Of a stretch of 64,000 nucleotides of DNA, positions 55,187-64,000 are shown piece after piece (position 1 is the stretch's first letter; every line of letters starts with the position of its first letter). Source of the stretch: Fusarium oxysporum f. sp. lycopersici 4287. Taxonomy: Eukaryota > Ascomycota > Sordariomycetes > Hypocreales > Nectriaceae. The notes beneath the pieces are model-generated. The model did no database searches and was not told the origin of the DNA. It saw nothing but the letters and a program-made list of their open reading frames with translations. The position numbers and the translations under genes were made by a program. The stretch is taken from contig NC_030986.1 of NCBI RefSeq assembly GCF_000149955.1, positions 573,622 to 637,621 of the forward strand, written 5' to 3'.

Positions 55187-56427
55187 ATGGCTCCCTCAGC
55201 TGTTGAGACTCAGGCTCCTACAGCCGATGCACAGAAAGTAAAGCTCTACCCCGGCCATGTCGAGGGCGTTTACAAGGAGCTGTCCCCCGTCGCCTACCGT
55301 CGTGAAGCCGAAGAGAAGGGTATTGACGGCCACGCTGCTGCAAAGGTATATCACTTCCTCTCTCACATATACTCCATATACTAACCCTCATATCTCAGTA
55401 CCCAAACTATCTCCCAACATGGAACAAAGACCAAGTCTACCCTCCCCTCGAGCCCTTCGAGCACTACGAACACGGCAAAGACGCAGACCCAACATTCCCC
55501 AACCTCCTCAAGTCCACCACAAAGATCTCCCACCTCACCCCCACAATCGGCACTGAGATCGAAGGCGTCCAACTAAGCAGTCTCTCCGACGCCGGCAAAG
55601 ACGAACTAGCTCGCTACGTCGCCGAGCGCAAAGTCGTCGCCTTCCGCAACCAAGACTTCGCCGACCTCCCCATCTCCGAAGCTTTAAAGTTCGGTGGTTA
55701 CTTCGGCCGCCATCACATTCATCCCACGTCTGGTTCGCCAGAGGGTCATCCTGAGATCCATCTCGTGCATAGAAGCGCGGGTGATAAGTCGTACGAGGAG
55801 TTCTTCAAGACGCGCGTGAGCTCTGTGGCGTGGCATTCTGATATTACGTATGAGCAGCAGCCGCCTGGAACGACGTTTCTTTATGTCCTTGATAACCCCG
55901 ACACTGGTGGCGACACCCTTTTTGCGAATACTGTCGAGGCGTATAACAGATTGTCGCCGACGTTTCAGAAGTTGTTGCATGGACTCAAGGCGACTCATTC
56001 TGGGATTGAGCAGGTCAATGCTAGTGTGAAGAAGGGAAGTATTAAGAGACGTGAACCAGTTGTTAATGAGCATCCTATTGTGCGAACACACCCTGTTACC
56101 GGGGAGAAGTCGCTCTTTGTCAACCCTCAGTGTAAGTCATCTCATGCAAGACTTGGAGAAACAAGCTAACGGCTACAAGTCACACGAAGCATCGTTGGTC
56201 TCAAGAAGGAAGAGTCTGATGCTATTCTCAACTTCTTGTATGAGCACATCGCATGGGGCGCTGACTTCCATGCTCGTGTGAGATGGCAGGAGAAGACTGT
56301 TGTTGTTTGGGATAATAGATCAGTTCAGCATACTGCTATTCTTGACTGGCACTCTGGTCAGCGACGACATCTTGCTCGCATCACACCACAGGCTGAGAGG
56401 CCTTATGAGACCCCTTTTGAGGGTTAG
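55187..56427 (+). CDS. TauD-type alpha-ketoglutarate-dependent dioxygenase
   Basis: Three exons encode about 380 residues from MAPSAVETQAPTADAQ. Intron 1 follows HAAAK and intron 2 follows LFVNPQ. The iron-binding facial triad is visible as the HxD in SVAWHSDITYEQQPP and the distal His in SVQHTAILDWHSGQ. The 2-oxoglutarate-binding Arg follows in RRHLARITPQ. The order and spacing fit fungal TauD/Jlp1-like sulfonate dioxygenases, which release sulfite from taurine-like compounds. Substrate choice within the family (sulfonates, 2,4-D-like acids, sulfate esters) cannot be fixed from sequence. Its divergent partner is an ACS-family transporter. Confidence 0.9.
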
Positions 56428-56719
56428 GACTAAGATTGGATAACAGAGAAATAACACGTGAGATAGTGTCTCCAGGGCAAAGATCCCAGAAGACGAGCCA
56501 AGAATACAAGTCATAACTGCATATCCAACCAAGCTTCATTATCATACTTGTCACACAAGCAACTTTGCGTGTCAATAATTTCATTGATATTCCAACATGA
56601 CTCATCTGGTAACTTATTCTAACCAGCCACCATGTTCATAAAATACTTCGTTTCTCATCCAACGCCGCACATGATATTCCCAAGCAACATAAACCGCCCT
56701 CTCTATCTATGCATAAACC

Positions 56720-58906
56720 TCAATTCATAGTACTCCAAACCTGATGCCCAAGCATTGTCGTCAATAGCCCAATTCCGTACTTGCCAGCGCCTTCGTTCTC
56801 CTGAAAAACCTCCAGTCCAAGCCAGCAGACCGCTGCCAGCTCGACTACATTCAGCACAGAGCTGATGTATGTCGCTGTGGTAGGGACTATTGTTTGTCGG
56901 CTTGTTTCGCCTGTTTCTCGCAATGCAATGATGCCTACTGCTGATAGCAATGCGAGCTGGACTTCTCGTCCAAAAGGCATGGAAACTGCTACAGTGAGAC
57001 CCCAGAAAACGAGCATCACAGCCAGAGCGGTGAATTCAACACCAAGGTTGTCAAACTGAGGTGTACCAGTAGACGTGCGAGTTTCTGAACCCCGTCTGAG
57101 TGCGGAGCCTCCTGAAGACCCATCAGGATAGCTTTGTTCCTTTCCCAAGGTAAAGCTCTGACTCAGGAGGTCAGCCAACCCATTAGCCTCGTCATTACTG
57201 TGTTGAGGCGCAAAGAAACTGGGCGGCTTGAACGAAACTTCACGTTCGTCATCTTCATTCTCATCCCTCTTCTTAGCCGCGCCTCGAAAGAAAATACTCT
57301 CCTGCTGTGCCGGCTTGGTTCTGATAATTGGCGCGTTAGGAGGGTTTCGTATACGCTGGGATGGATTCGTCGGTGCAGGAGGGACCTTGTACCAAAACGG
57401 GCTTGTTTCGGCGCTCACGGGTGCCTCTCCGAACGACTTTCGGGGTCCATTGGAGGAGGGCGTATCCTGGAAAGCTCGGTATGGCGACTGAGATTGAGTC
57501 TGAGATTCGGTTGGTGTCCAATCCATCTCGTCCGAGTATCCAAGGTCTTGTGTCTTTCGAGGTGTGATGTTGAGAGCGTTGAATTGAGTACGAGTGCTTC
57601 CAGGGGCTTTAAAAGAACTACCAGGGGGCAGTGGTGGTGGTGAAAATGTCCTGATAGGTGACGGATTGAACCGATCTGGCTGAGGTGTTGCCGCAGGGGA
57701 GTCTAAAGCTTCATTCAGCAATTCGGAGAAGGTCTTTGGTTCCTCTCTCTTTTCTCGAGTAATCTTAGGTTGCTTCGGGGGTGAAAACGTCGTGTTTGAG
57801 GTGCCAAAAAGGGGTGTGGTATCGACTTTGATAGACCTTTTTGCGGCAGAATATATCTGAACATATTAGCACCGTTTTTTAAGGTGTAACTTCCTCGGAC
57901 AACTTACCATGACCATAACAACTGACATAACCACGTGCGCGCTAAGTTGGGCGTTCCGTGATTGAGCCTGTCCTCCGTCCATCTCCAGCACCCGGCGGAA
58001 TAGGAAGCGAAAAAAGACGATCAGCCCCTGAAAAGCATACCACTGCGTGAAACCCAGGAGATGTCTTGTGAAGCCTCGGCTGACTTGCACGAACTGAGGA
58101 TTCCACCATGCCGATAGTATACTCGCAACAACGGCGCTGTTGATGAGAGTATCTGCTGGAGGAAGAAATGCCACAGCCAAGCCCAGACCCTTCACAGCCA
58201 GCGTCGACCAACTCATATCGTCCGGATCGTACATTCCCACATCTTCATGTTCCAACGCCAAAGTGACTGCTCTGAGATGCCACAGCATCTGCATCGCCAA
58301 TCCTCCCCACCACAACCCTTTGCCTAGGCTATCAACCCAGTCTAGAGCGCCCTTCTTTTCTGGTGAAATCTTTCTCCCTCTGCTCTTCTCCATCATCCGT
58401 CGAAGATGGTCCGTTTTAGCCGTATATCCCGCCCTTCGTATCTGACCATCGACCCTGTCGGCGCATTCGTCACAAACTTGAGGATATCGTTCCTCCAACC
58501 CCTTTCGGAATCTGTAGTAATTTCGCTCGAGCTCGGGGTAGTCGGGGTGATTCGTATCGTCGGGCAGGTACTGCGCTAGAGATGACGTAAATAGCCGCTG
58601 ATTTTTCAGACATGTTGCGCAAAAGATGCTATCTTTTGGGGAGGATGGAGATGAATGTCGAGGAACAGCGTATTGGGTTGCGGGAGCTTCACGCTCGGTG
58701 GCTACTGGAGGATCCGTAATCTCTCCATTCTAATCTTCATTAGTAACTGTATTAAAACATGGACGTGATCATCATACTTCATCGAGGTAGTTTGTCGCAT
58801 CGCATGATAGGCATAGGAACTGCCGTGTGATGCCGTCATATTTTGTATTGGACCTCTTCCCGCAATAAAAGCAGGTCAAATATCTGGTCCCTCGCAGGCG
58901 CGGCAT
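56720..58906 (-). CDS. Ima1-like inner nuclear membrane protein
   Basis: Three exons from MPRLRGTRYLTCFYCGKRS give about 690 residues. The N-terminal Ima1 domain has paired zinc-binding cysteines: CFYCG with CLSCDATNYLDENGE, then FCATCLKNQ and VCDECADRV. Several hydrophobic segments follow (LAMQMLWHLRAVTL, GLAVAFLPPADTLI, AFQGLIVFFRFLFRRV). A long Ser/Pro-rich segment then precedes two or more C-terminal membrane helices (FTALAVMLVFWGLTVAVSM). By family (fission yeast Ima1, animal Samp1/NET5) it links the inner nuclear membrane to heterochromatin or the cytoskeleton. Introns are at 58780-58733 and about 57905-57856. Confidence 0.85.
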
Positions 58907-59501
58907 AGTTCCAAGACCATCTCCCTACGAAAAACAGGAAGGGGATGAGAACAATGGTGATGTGGAAAAACGTTCTAACGAGCGTGTTGTTGATCAACGT
59001 AAAAAACAAAATCAAGGATGATGACGGTTGTTTGGGGAGTTTCTGCCGGGCGGTCGGGAGATTTTTAGAGGCTCAGGAACCCTTGCAGCGGGGCTGCAGT
59101 TACAGACCCCTGCCCTACGATGGGAGCTACTGGTCTGGAACCTACCTTACCTCACGCAGGTCTCTTTCACATGAATAGTAAGGTGCGTCTATTGTAAGCA
59201 TTGAGATAAAAAGAGAATGGGAGTCTTGCTCTAAATGTTCTCGATCTTAGCATTTAATATTGATATTTTGAAGAGAATAAAGAGGCAAGCTTCAGCATGT
59301 GACTTCTGCATCAACCCTGTAAAGCATCCTTCTAGAAGGTCGGCAAGTGGAGGTCACGTCACCAATACCACCCAGCTTCACTCAACTTCAGCTTTATTTG
59401 CTCCTGTTACACACATTGTAGCATCAACAGCACAACTTCATTCTTATAGTCTCACTCCGTCTGTCAGCTTCTGTCACAATTTCATCTCTAACTCCCAAAC
59501 A
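58907..59501. other. Divergent promoter region
   Basis: About 600 bp between the Ima1-like gene and DSC3. No gene or repeat is recognised. A pyrimidine-rich leader precedes DSC3. Confidence 0.5.
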
Positions 59502-59516
59502 ATGCCCTCATCATGA
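59502..59516 (+). promoter_or_regulatory. Four-codon uORF overlapping the DSC3 start
   Basis: ATG CCC TCA TCA TGA encodes MPSS. Its stop overlaps the DSC3 start as ATGA, so ribosomes that translate it end on the main start codon. The context AACAATGCC is good. Confidence 0.6.
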
Positions 59517-60355
59517 CCTCTCAAGCTTCATCATCACACCCTCTCCCTCCTCCCCTCCATCTCACAATCCGCTTCACCACATCACAACCAGATCTCGAAC
59601 TCGACATCCCCTCACCCCAAACAACAACCGTTCTCGCTCTCAAGCACCTCCTCCGCACACGATTATCATCCAAAAGTCGATTACGCCTCATTCACCAAGG
59701 TCATCTGCTCCCCGATGCTTCAGCGCTAAGCTCTGTCCTCAAACCACATCCTGCGCCGCCGCGCACCAACGATGATCCGAAGGGGAAAGGCAAGGCTGTT
59801 GAGGGTGCGAATGTGTCGCGGATCTATGTTAATTGCTCCATTGGTGATGAATTGACGAGCGACGAGTTGAAGAAGGAAGAGGAGGAGGCGCTTAAGCCAC
59901 CGAAGGAAGCGACTGGTGATGGTTCGAAACCTACGACTTCAACAAGGCCGCGACCACGGGGGTTTGATCGATTGCTACAGTCTGGCTTTTCGCCTTCAGA
60001 AATCGCAACCTTGAGGACACAGTTTACATCTATTCATACATCGCGCTTTACACCAGACGCTATGCCATCACCTGACACCCTGCGCAACATGGAAGACGCA
60101 TGGATCGACAACAACGCCGAAGGAATCCCGTCCGGGTCTAATCCACTCGAGGACGAAAACTCCGGCATGGCTTCCGTGCTGGAAATACTATTCAAAGCCA
60201 TGATGGTCGGCTTTTTCTTCCCACTAGGAAGTCTAGCATGGTTGATGCGCCAAGAAGGTATCTGGAGTAAGAGATGGCAGATATTCGTTGGCTTCGGTGT
60301 TGTCTTTAGTCTTGTTATTGGTTTCATCATGGAGCTGTCAGGAGACCGGCCTTAG
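59513..60355 (+). CDS. dsc3: DSC E3 ubiquitin ligase complex subunit 3 (DUF2407)
   Basis: This intronless ORF encodes 280 residues. The N-terminal ubiquitin-like region (LHLTIRFTTSQPDLELDIPS, then LKHLLRTRLSSKSRLRLIHQG) matches DUF2407-N. A linker of acidic and basic residues leads to RPRGFDRLLQSGFSPSEIAT, a conserved Dsc3 motif. Two C-terminal membrane helices follow (MMVGFFFPLGSLAWLM and WQIFVGFGVVFSLVIGFI). In fungi the Golgi Dsc complex ubiquitinates membrane proteins and, in some species, activates the SREBP precursor for low-oxygen and sterol responses. The length is normal. A tiny overlapping upstream ORF may tune translation. Confidence 0.93.
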   Translation: MTSQASSSHPLPPPLHLTIRFTTSQPDLELDIPSPQTTTVLALKHLLRTRLSSKSRLRLIHQGHLLPDASALSSVLKPHPAPPRTNDDPKGKGKAVEGANVSRIYVNCSIGDELTSDELKKEEEEALKPPKEATGDGSKPTTSTRPRPRGFDRLLQSGFSPSEIATLRTQFTSIHTSRFTPDAMPSPDTLRNMEDAWIDNNAEGIPSGSNPLEDENSGMASVLEILFKAMMVGFFFPLGSLAWLMRQEGIWSKRWQIFVGFGVVFSLVIGFIMELSGDRP

Positions 60356-60908
60356 TAGAGCCTTGAAACAGTCCGGATGGTGCTCAGTGCTTCAACGGCG
60401 GTAGCATGTTTGGCTTGGGGGTATCGAGTGTTTAGGCGTTAACTTTGGGCGCTGAGGTCATGCCAAAGCATGGATGGCGTTATGGCTTTACAGGCATTCT
60501 ATAGACTGCTCTTCAAGGCAGGACAAACAGACAGAATATACCACAGGGATCCAATCCACACGTCTTATTACCATAGTCTTAAGCCTTTATCAATTAAAAA
60601 AATTAAAAAAAATTAAAAAAAAATTGTACGAATTCTTGTAGATTCTGAGATCACTTACAAACTCAACCTAAGCTCAAGTATGCATTATAAAACGCATTGC
60701 AATTTCTGTAAACTTTCATACCGCACTCCTCGTAGCCTCCAAAACAGCTCTATTAGTTTAGATATCACTTTGACTAAGGTTCGCATAGGTTTATTCCTAA
60801 TCCCTCGAGCTCAAGGTATACTACATCTCTTTTTCCACACCCGACACGCCAGACTCCCAAGCCGGTGAAAAGTATAGAAAAAACACATTACATGATATTT
60901 CCCCCGTT
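60356..60908. other. Intergenic, convergent 3' ends
   Basis: 553 bp between DSC3 and MTR4. It contains an A-rich run of AATTAAAA units at about 60594-60625. No gene is seen. Confidence 0.55.
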
Positions 60909-63900
60909 TTATAGGTACAAGCTCTGCGCGGCCACAATATCTCTGCGAATCTTGGATAAACTGTCCTCGAACTTCTTCGTTAGATCGTCGTTGCCCATGA
61001 CCTTGGCGGCCTGGCCCATCTGGCGAAGTAGCTCTTCCAGGCGACGGAAGAGACGGATCAAAGAGCCTTCGTAGACCTTTGTCATTTTGCTGAAATGTGT
61101 TAGCAGGTGTCTTACTGAGAATTATAGAAGGAAATGGGGACGTACCAAATCTCAATGAAAGGACGTCCTTGGGCCCATGCGTAGACCGTCTCCATCAGCT
61201 GCCACTTGAGCTTCTGGACATATTCCTCCTCGTTGACCTCAAGCTTGCATTCCTGGCTGACCTTTGCAATAATGCGAGCCTTGGCCTGAATCTCACGATA
61301 AGGTTTCGACAATTCTTCCTTGAGCTGGGTTGTTTCAATCTTTTCGTCAAAAATAAAGCAACTCATGACAGCAGCACACATCTCAGGAGTGAGCTCATTG
61401 AAGAAGCGGTCAAAGAGCAATTCGGAGAGAAGCAGCTCGTGACCTTCGGTGGAGGAAATCTCACAGGCAACGCGAGCCTTAAGCTGGACGACTTCGGAAT
61501 CGTTAATAAAGCCGAGACGTCGCAACACGCGCTTGCGAGACTTGAGTTCGTCCATCTGGGCGATGCTGTACGCTTTGGCGATGGCCTTCTTGGTCTCCTT
61601 GACCTTCTCGGTAAGCTTGACCTTGGTGTGGTACTGGTCCCAAAGAGCGGGAAGAAGGGGTGAGAGGTGAAGAGGGTTGGCCAGAAGTCGGGACTCAAGG
61701 ACTTCGATCTTGCGAAGAAGCTTCTTGAATGAATCATCGGTGATTTCCATGTTCTCGATGGGGTCCAGAACAGGCAGACCATCGGGGAAGCGGCGCTTGA
61801 CCTCCATGAGGGACTTTGTGAGCGTCTCCTTTTCTGATTCAGACTTGAGGCCTTCCTTGGGTAGGAAAAGCCTAATTTGACTAATAGCCTTGATGCAGGT
61901 GAGAAGGCAAGGGACGATCGCAAACTTGATGTCGTCATCGTCGCCGAAAGGTTTGAGGCCAACGGGCATAGGGGTATCTTCGACGGGCTGAGTGGGGTAG
62001 AAATCCGCGCTTGATCGGGAGATGGGAAGAAGCACGTCAATAACATAGGATTCCTGAGGGGCATATTCGGGTTCGCCCATCTTGGGTGCGCGGCGAGGGG
62101 TCTGGTTGACGATGACGCCCCAGCCAAAGTCGGTTCCGGTTCCAGCAATGGTCTCGTTCTCGTCCTTGGGGTTGTAAATCTGCACCAAGCGACCTGGCTG
62201 CAGGTAAGAAATACTGTAGTTGGGGTGCTGGATAACAGTGCGCATATCCTTAGTATAGGCGCTGAGCTGCTGTCGAATCTGGTAGTAGTCCTTGACCGTG
62301 GACTCGTCGGCGATGCTGGTGTTGTCGCGCTCCTGTTGCAATGACATCAACTCCTTCTCCAAAGAGGGGACGCTAGCCGCGTTCTGGAATTGATGGAAGC
62401 ATCGCTCGAGCATGAATTCGGGTGAGATAGCTTCGATACGTAGCAAGTTGAGAATCATGTTGTAACCGAGGTAGAAAGCAGAGTTGAGTCGATCTTGATG
62501 GCCGGTGACAATCTCCTTGGCGGTATCAGGCTCGAGTTTGTCGTCAATCATCATGATGACAATACCTCGAGCATCAAGACCACGACGACCAGCACGTCCA
62601 GCCATCTGAATGTACTCGGATGAAGTGAGAGGGCGTCTCTTGACACCATCCCACTTGGTGACTTGGGTGAAAACAACAGTCTTGGCGGGCATGTTGAGAC
62701 CAATGGAGAAGGTTTCAGTCGCGAAGAGAACCTTGATGAGAGACTCCTGGAAGAGAATCTCAATAGTTTCCTTGAGAATGGGCAGAAGACCAGAGTGATG
62801 GACACCAATACCTCGCTCCAAGAGAGGTAGCAAGTTAATAATCTGAGGAAGCTCTCGATCTCCCTCTGACAAACTCTCAATAGCACTGTTGAAAACCTTG
62901 CGAACCATGGCCTTCTCGGAATCGTCGTTGAAGCTGAGCGACGAAATGTTCATGGCCAGGTTCTCACACTCTCGCTTGCTAAAGTTGAAAACAATAACGG
63001 GGTTGAACTTCTTCTTGATAGTCATTCGAATAATCTTGGAGATATCCGAGCCACTGTCAGCGCCACCTTTGTTGGTCTTCTTGTTCTTGCCCTTTCCTTT
63101 CTGACGAGCATTAGGATCATTGGGGTCAGCGCCCTTCTTTTCCTCAACCTCTTGCATGACCTTGTTGAAATTCTGCTCATTGAAGTTGCTCTTCTCATCA
63201 ACGATGAGACGAGCGCCAGTACCACCTGAGGGGAAGAAGTAGTTCTGTAGAGGAGTAGGTCGGAAATCGGTATACACAACGTGACAAGCTTGATGATGGA
63301 TCTTGGCAATCCATTCGGCGAATTGGAAAGCGTTGGGAATGGTGGCAGAGAGGAAGACATATCGGACCTTGTCGGGAAGCATGATGATGGTCTCTTCCCA
63401 AACAACACCTCTTATCTTGTCTCTCATGTAATGAATCTCATCAAAGACAACCCAAGCGACTTCTCGCATAATCTCAGAACCGCGATACAACATAGATCGC
63501 AAAATCTCAGTCGTCATGACGAGACAACTAGCTGTGGGGTTGATAGTAACATCACCAGTCATGAGACCAACATCTCCAAAGATGGCCTCGAAATCTCGGT
63601 ACTTTTGGTTACTTAGAGCCTTGATGGGACTTGTGTAGATGACTCTTTGGTTGCGCTTCAAACACTGCGCGACAGCATACTCAGCCACAACAGTCTTTCC
63701 CGCAGAAGTGTGCGCGGAAACAAGAACACTCTCCTCTCTCTCAATAGACGCCACGGAAAGACTCTGGAAAGGATCGAGCTTGAAGTTCCATGTTCGCGCG
63801 GGTTGCTCGGGGGCCTTGTTCTCGGAGAGGGGAACGTATTCGTAGTCTAGATCCGGAGGCAGGGCAACCTGATTCTGGATGTTGTGCGACAAAACAAGCG

Positions 63901-64000
63901 ATGAGTCCTGCTCTGTGAAAGTAGCTGCGCCAGCAACTTCTCTCGACTCGGCCGTCTGGAAAGTATCTGTCACAACAGGACCAACCCCATCCTCCTTCCT
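60909..64000 (-). CDS. MTR4: MTR4 RNA helicase, 5' end beyond window
   Basis: The visible part has two exons. The last exon (61093-60909) encodes CKMTKVYEGSLIRLFRRLEE to SLYL. The large exon is open to the window edge at 64000. Helicase motifs are clear: AHTSAGKTVVAEYA (Walker A), DEIHY (DExH), SATIPN, and ATETFSIGLNMPAKTV with QMAGRAGRRG. The arch/KOW insert and the C-terminal winged-helix and DSHCT domains (STEGHELLLSELLFDRFFN, MCAAVMSCF) follow. Mtr4 is the 3'-5' helicase of the TRAMP complex and hands RNAs to the nuclear exosome. It is separated from Ski2 by the overall similarity and by the KMTKVYEGSLIRLFRRLEELL end. About 100 N-terminal residues are probably missing. Confidence 0.95.

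Overview
The window looks like nuclear DNA of a filamentous ascomycete, most probably Fusarium or a close Hypocrealean relative (inference). Genes lie on both strands. Introns are mostly about 45-60 bp with GTAAGT-like donors and CTAAC-type branch points. Recognisable genes are typical of Sordariomycetes: a striatin of the FSR1/PRO11 type, an INDA1-like amino-acid permease, a Dsc3 subunit and a THI5/NMT1 gene with a fungal TPP riboswitch.

Layout. 1-10939: end of a WLM metalloprotease gene, a nitrilase, an MRE11 gene whose phosphoesterase core is interrupted, an F-box protein and an amino-acid permease. 10940-18280: mostly non-coding, with one secreted GH1 beta-glucosidase. 18281-21785: an accessory-looking stretch of unrecognised ORFs, with a tandemly duplicated and decaying gene family. 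22193-25992: a divergent pair made of a secreted Kex2-site repeat protein and a UstYa-type (DUF3328) protein, together a candidate minimal RiPP (dikaritin-like) locus. 26658-27949: THI5 with its riboswitch leader, followed by a 5.4 kb gene-poor stretch. 33383-47833: conserved housekeeping genes (Siw14-like phosphatase, a frameshifted Aim19-like gene, a Zn2Cys6 protein, SND3/PHO88, RAD14/XPA, striatin) and a tRNA-Asp. 48623-64000: an alpha/beta hydrolase, a secreted NTF2-like protein, a divergent Dal5/Soa1-type transporter and TauD-type dioxygenase pair, an Ima1-like nuclear membrane protein, Dsc3 and most of the MTR4 helicase.

How the genes may work together. The repeat precursor and the UstYa protein share a 1.85 kb divergent promoter region. 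In known dikaritin pathways Kex2 releases repeat peptides and UstY proteins oxidatively cyclise tyrosine-containing cores. The transporter and TauD-like dioxygenase could import a sulfonate and release its sulfite. THI5 is probably controlled by TPP-dependent alternative splicing of its leader. Most other genes are single housekeeping loci with no obvious cluster logic.

The most striking observations are the candidate RiPP pair, the loss of phosphoesterase motifs IV and V from MRE11, the tandem decaying family at 19.3-21.8 kb, and a probable one-base frameshift at a six-base homopolymer in the Aim19-like gene. All names come from reading the translations; no database search was possible.
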